Assembly (NCBI RefSeq): GCF_016742135.1
Contig: NZ_JACVCG010000002.1
Span: forward strand, 124,001-188,000
Length of the DNA: 64,000 bases
Source of the DNA: Brevundimonas sp.
GTDB lineage: Bacteria > Pseudomonadota > Alphaproteobacteria > Caulobacterales > Caulobacteraceae
Direction: 5' to 3'
Under the pieces are notes generated by a model, which saw only the letters and a program-made list of their open reading frames with translations, did no database searches and was not told the DNA's origin. Positions 62,052-64,000 of the stretch are shown here, one piece after another (position 1 is the stretch's first letter; each line of letters opens with the position of its first letter). The translations under genes were made by a program, and so were the position numbers.

Positions 62052-62055
62052 GAGC

Positions 62056-63930
62056 TCAGAACCCGGCCAGCCGGTCCCGGATCGGCTTCAGGCCCGCCAG
62101 CAGGGGCTCGATCTCCGCCGCATTCTTCTTCCACTTGTCGGGGGCCGGCGGGGTCAGGGTGTGGCGCGACTCGGGCAGCTTGCCGCCGGTCCGCTCCGCC
62201 AGCGCTGCATCGAACTCCAGCCCGGCGAAGTCACAGATGCCCCGCATCACTGCCGCCGGATCGGCCACAAAGTCGGCATAGAGGACCACGTGCCGCCGGT
62301 CGGCGGGCAGGGCCGACAGGTCGTCCATGATGGTCTGGTTGGTGGTCGCCCACTGATAGGCCGCCACCTCCGGCAGGGGCTTGCCCTTCAGGCCCTGCCA
62401 GCCCTGCGGCAGCAGCAGCGACCACGGCCCCTCCCAGCCCGGCAGCTGCGGATAGGTGACCCACCCGCCCGACCGCCAGGCGTCGATGATGCTGGAGACG
62501 TTCTCTTCCGGCTCGCGCCACAGGAAGACAAACCGCGCGTCCGGGAACAGGGCGTTGAAGAAGGGGATCCGCAGGGCGTTCTTGGGCGTCTTCTCCAGCA
62601 GCCTCACGCTGTCCTGGTTGGCAAAGGGCCGTTCGGCCCCGTCGCGCAGCTTCTCGGCCAGCCGGGCCTTCATCGCCAGGCCGATCTGGTCGCTGTAGTG
62701 CTCGGCCGTTACCCTGTTGGAGTCGATGCCGGGGGCACCGGGCCGCAGGGCCTTGAAGCCCTCGACCAGCCAGTGGGCCTCGCCGCCCACGGTGTGCAGC
62801 TGGGGCGTCACCGCCAGCGTCTCGAACAGGGCCGTGCTGCCCGACCGGGGGGCGGCCACGATGATCACCGGCCGGTCATAGTCCGGCGTCTGCAGGATGG
62901 CGGACGGGCGCGACGGAGCCGGGCTTGCAGTGGCCGCTGCGGGGGCCTGACCGACCATGCCGGTCGGCGCGCCACCGCCCATCGGCGCCACCCCCGGGTT
63001 GACGCCGTAAGCGCCGATCCGCTGCCGGACCACGGCGGGCACGGGCATCATGTTGGAGGTGACCCTCAGGTCGTCGCCCAGCGCGGTGACCTGCTGCATC
63101 AGCATCTGCAGCCGCTTCTGGTAGTGGGGGATGCCCCGGTCGGTGTCGGCGAACAGCGACCACAGCTGGCGCCAGTCCTGCCGGAAAGCGTGCGTCAGTC
63201 TGGCGAACTGCTGCAGATGCGCCCGGCCCTCGTCACCTTGCCGGACCGAGCCGGTCTCGGCCACCAGATCGCTGAGCAGCTCATCGACCTCCGACGGCGG
63301 CATGACGCGGTAGATGTTGAACTGCTCCACGGCCAGCGGGGCCCGCTCGCCGGGCCGGAAGGGGATCGGCGTCTCGGGCAGGGCCTGCGTCGCCGCAGCC
63401 TCCGCCAGGTCCCAGAAGCGGCCGTTGCCGGTGGTGTCCGCCACCAGGTGCACCCGCGAGATGTCGGAGCCGTTGTCGACCTTGTGGATCCGCCAGTTGT
63501 CGAAGATCCAGGCCTCCCCCGGGGCCATGTGGACCACCTCGCCATCGCAGTGGAACCGCACGTCCGGCGTCGTCACGATCGGCACATGCAGCCGCACCCG
63601 GTGAAACCAGTGGTAGTTTATGTCCGTGTGCTCGGGCACCGACGATCCCGGCCCCAGTCGCATCAGCCGCGACCGGCTCCACACCACGCCAAAGTGGCTG
63701 AGCACCTGCTGGATATAGGGCGAGGACTGCAGATGCGGGGTCGGCGCCATGGCCCCGGCGACGTCGTCGTTCTCGGTGCCGCCGACGGTGATCAGGCGCA
63801 GGGCGCTGTTGCCGGGGATGTTGTTCGGGTGCTTGGCCCAGGCGTCAGCCGGGAAGGCCTCGACCTCGCGCCGCAGCTGGTCCACGTCGAAGCGGAAGGG
63901 CAGCTTGATGAAGGGGCGGGACAGTTTCAC
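62056..63930 (-). CDS. fusion: Asp/Asn beta-hydroxylase domain plus sulfotransferase domain
   Basis: 624 residues. N-terminal (about 1-215): Asp/Asn beta-hydroxylase fold with the iron-binding His101-x-Asp103 in PEHTDINYHWFH, a distal His149 in NWRIHKVDN and Arg159. C-terminal (about 350-620): P-loop sulfotransferase domain with the PAPS 5'-phosphate loop PRSGST at 361-366. A linker (about 215-350) is helical and Gly/Ala/Pro-rich. Joint activity and substrate unknown. Runs toward the gor stop on the opposite strand; 63931-64000 holds no gene. Confidence 0.85.
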   Translation of the reverse strand: MKLSRPFIKLPFRFDVDQLRREVEAFPADAWAKHPNNIPGNSALRLITVGGTENDDVAGAMAPTPHLQSSPYIQQVLSHFGVVWSRSRLMRLGPGSSVPEHTDINYHWFHRVRLHVPIVTTPDVRFHCDGEVVHMAPGEAWIFDNWRIHKVDNGSDISRVHLVADTTGNGRFWDLAEAAATQALPETPIPFRPGERAPLAVEQFNIYRVMPPSEVDELLSDLVAETGSVRQGDEGRAHLQQFARLTHAFRQDWRQLWSLFADTDRGIPHYQKRLQMLMQQVTALGDDLRVTSNMMPVPAVVRQRIGAYGVNPGVAPMGGGAPTGMVGQAPAAATASPAPSRPSAILQTPDYDRPVIIVAAPRSGSTALFETLAVTPQLHTVGGEAHWLVEGFKALRPGAPGIDSNRVTAEHYSDQIGLAMKARLAEKLRDGAERPFANQDSVRLLEKTPKNALRIPFFNALFPDARFVFLWREPEENVSSIIDAWRSGGWVTYPQLPGWEGPWSLLLPQGWQGLKGKPLPEVAAYQWATTNQTIMDDLSALPADRRHVVLYADFVADPAAVMRGICDFAGLEFDAALAERTGGKLPESRHTLTPPAPDKWKKNAAEIEPLLAGLKPIRDRLAGF

Positions 63931-64000
63931 GCGATCAGGGCCGATACTCGAGGAGAGGGCAGGGCCAACAGATACGCCCCGTCCGGGAGGGGGTCAAAGC

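Overview
The window is GC-rich, densely coded alphaproteobacterial chromosome. Gene content points to Caulobacteraceae, most likely a Brevundimonas-like organism. The evidence is holdfast-type hfs polysaccharide genes, pyrB with a degenerate pyrC-like partner, a split gatCA/gatB, a TonB-receptor/LacI sugar locus and RcnB-like envelope proteins. Genus assignment is inference; no rRNA is present.

Layout. 1-10,550 is housekeeping: 5' end of topA, then dprA, plsY, pseudo-dihydroorotase, pyrB and ruvX on the minus strand, followed by gatC, gatA and gatB on the plus strand. Small lipoprotein, HTH and membrane genes lie between them, along with a 204-bp nested palindromic element. 10,600-13,660 holds two RcnB-like proteins with Arg/Asp-rich repeats, a YfcG-like glutathione S-transferase and a Sel1-like protein. 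13,653-21,611 is a Wzx-type exopolysaccharide locus resembling the Caulobacter holdfast genes (HfsD, HfsA, HfsB, two GT2 glycosyltransferases, flippase, HfsE), with no polymerase or deacetylase in it.

21,750-33,835 is the most interesting part. Directly after tRNA-Ser(GCU) comes a lasso-peptide cluster: HPr-kinase-like enzyme, PqqD-like leader-binding protein (B1), an unmarked 51-codon precursor ending in Ser, asparagine-synthetase-like cyclase (C), ABC exporter (D), nucleotidyltransferase and B2 protease. It continues with tight spacing into a cytochrome P450, an MBOAT acyltransferase with an SGNH-like partner, and a radical SAM protein. This suggests a lasso peptide that is phosphorylated at its C-terminal Ser and perhaps oxidised and acylated. 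I know of no described system with this combination. A second, B12-type radical SAM gene faces it.

33,845-43,020 holds accessory metabolism and signalling: a secreted HExxH protein, an FAD oxidoreductase, an HWE kinase with a single-domain response regulator, a carboxylesterase, and an ArsR-AHSA1-AHSA1-GFA operon with a clear palindromic operator. 43,521-56,860 is a carbohydrate-utilisation locus: LacI regulator, TonB receptor, GH144-like (beta-1,2-glucanase family) lipoprotein, ABC importer, a large F5/8-domain glycosidase and a divergent MsmX/UgpC-type ATPase. Matching GTAACC-type operators lie upstream of the regulator and of the ATPase. 57,049-64,000 returns to housekeeping: tRNA-Val(CAC), gph, glmU, rpiA, gor with a threefold repeat in its leader, and an Asp/Asn-hydroxylase-sulfotransferase fusion.
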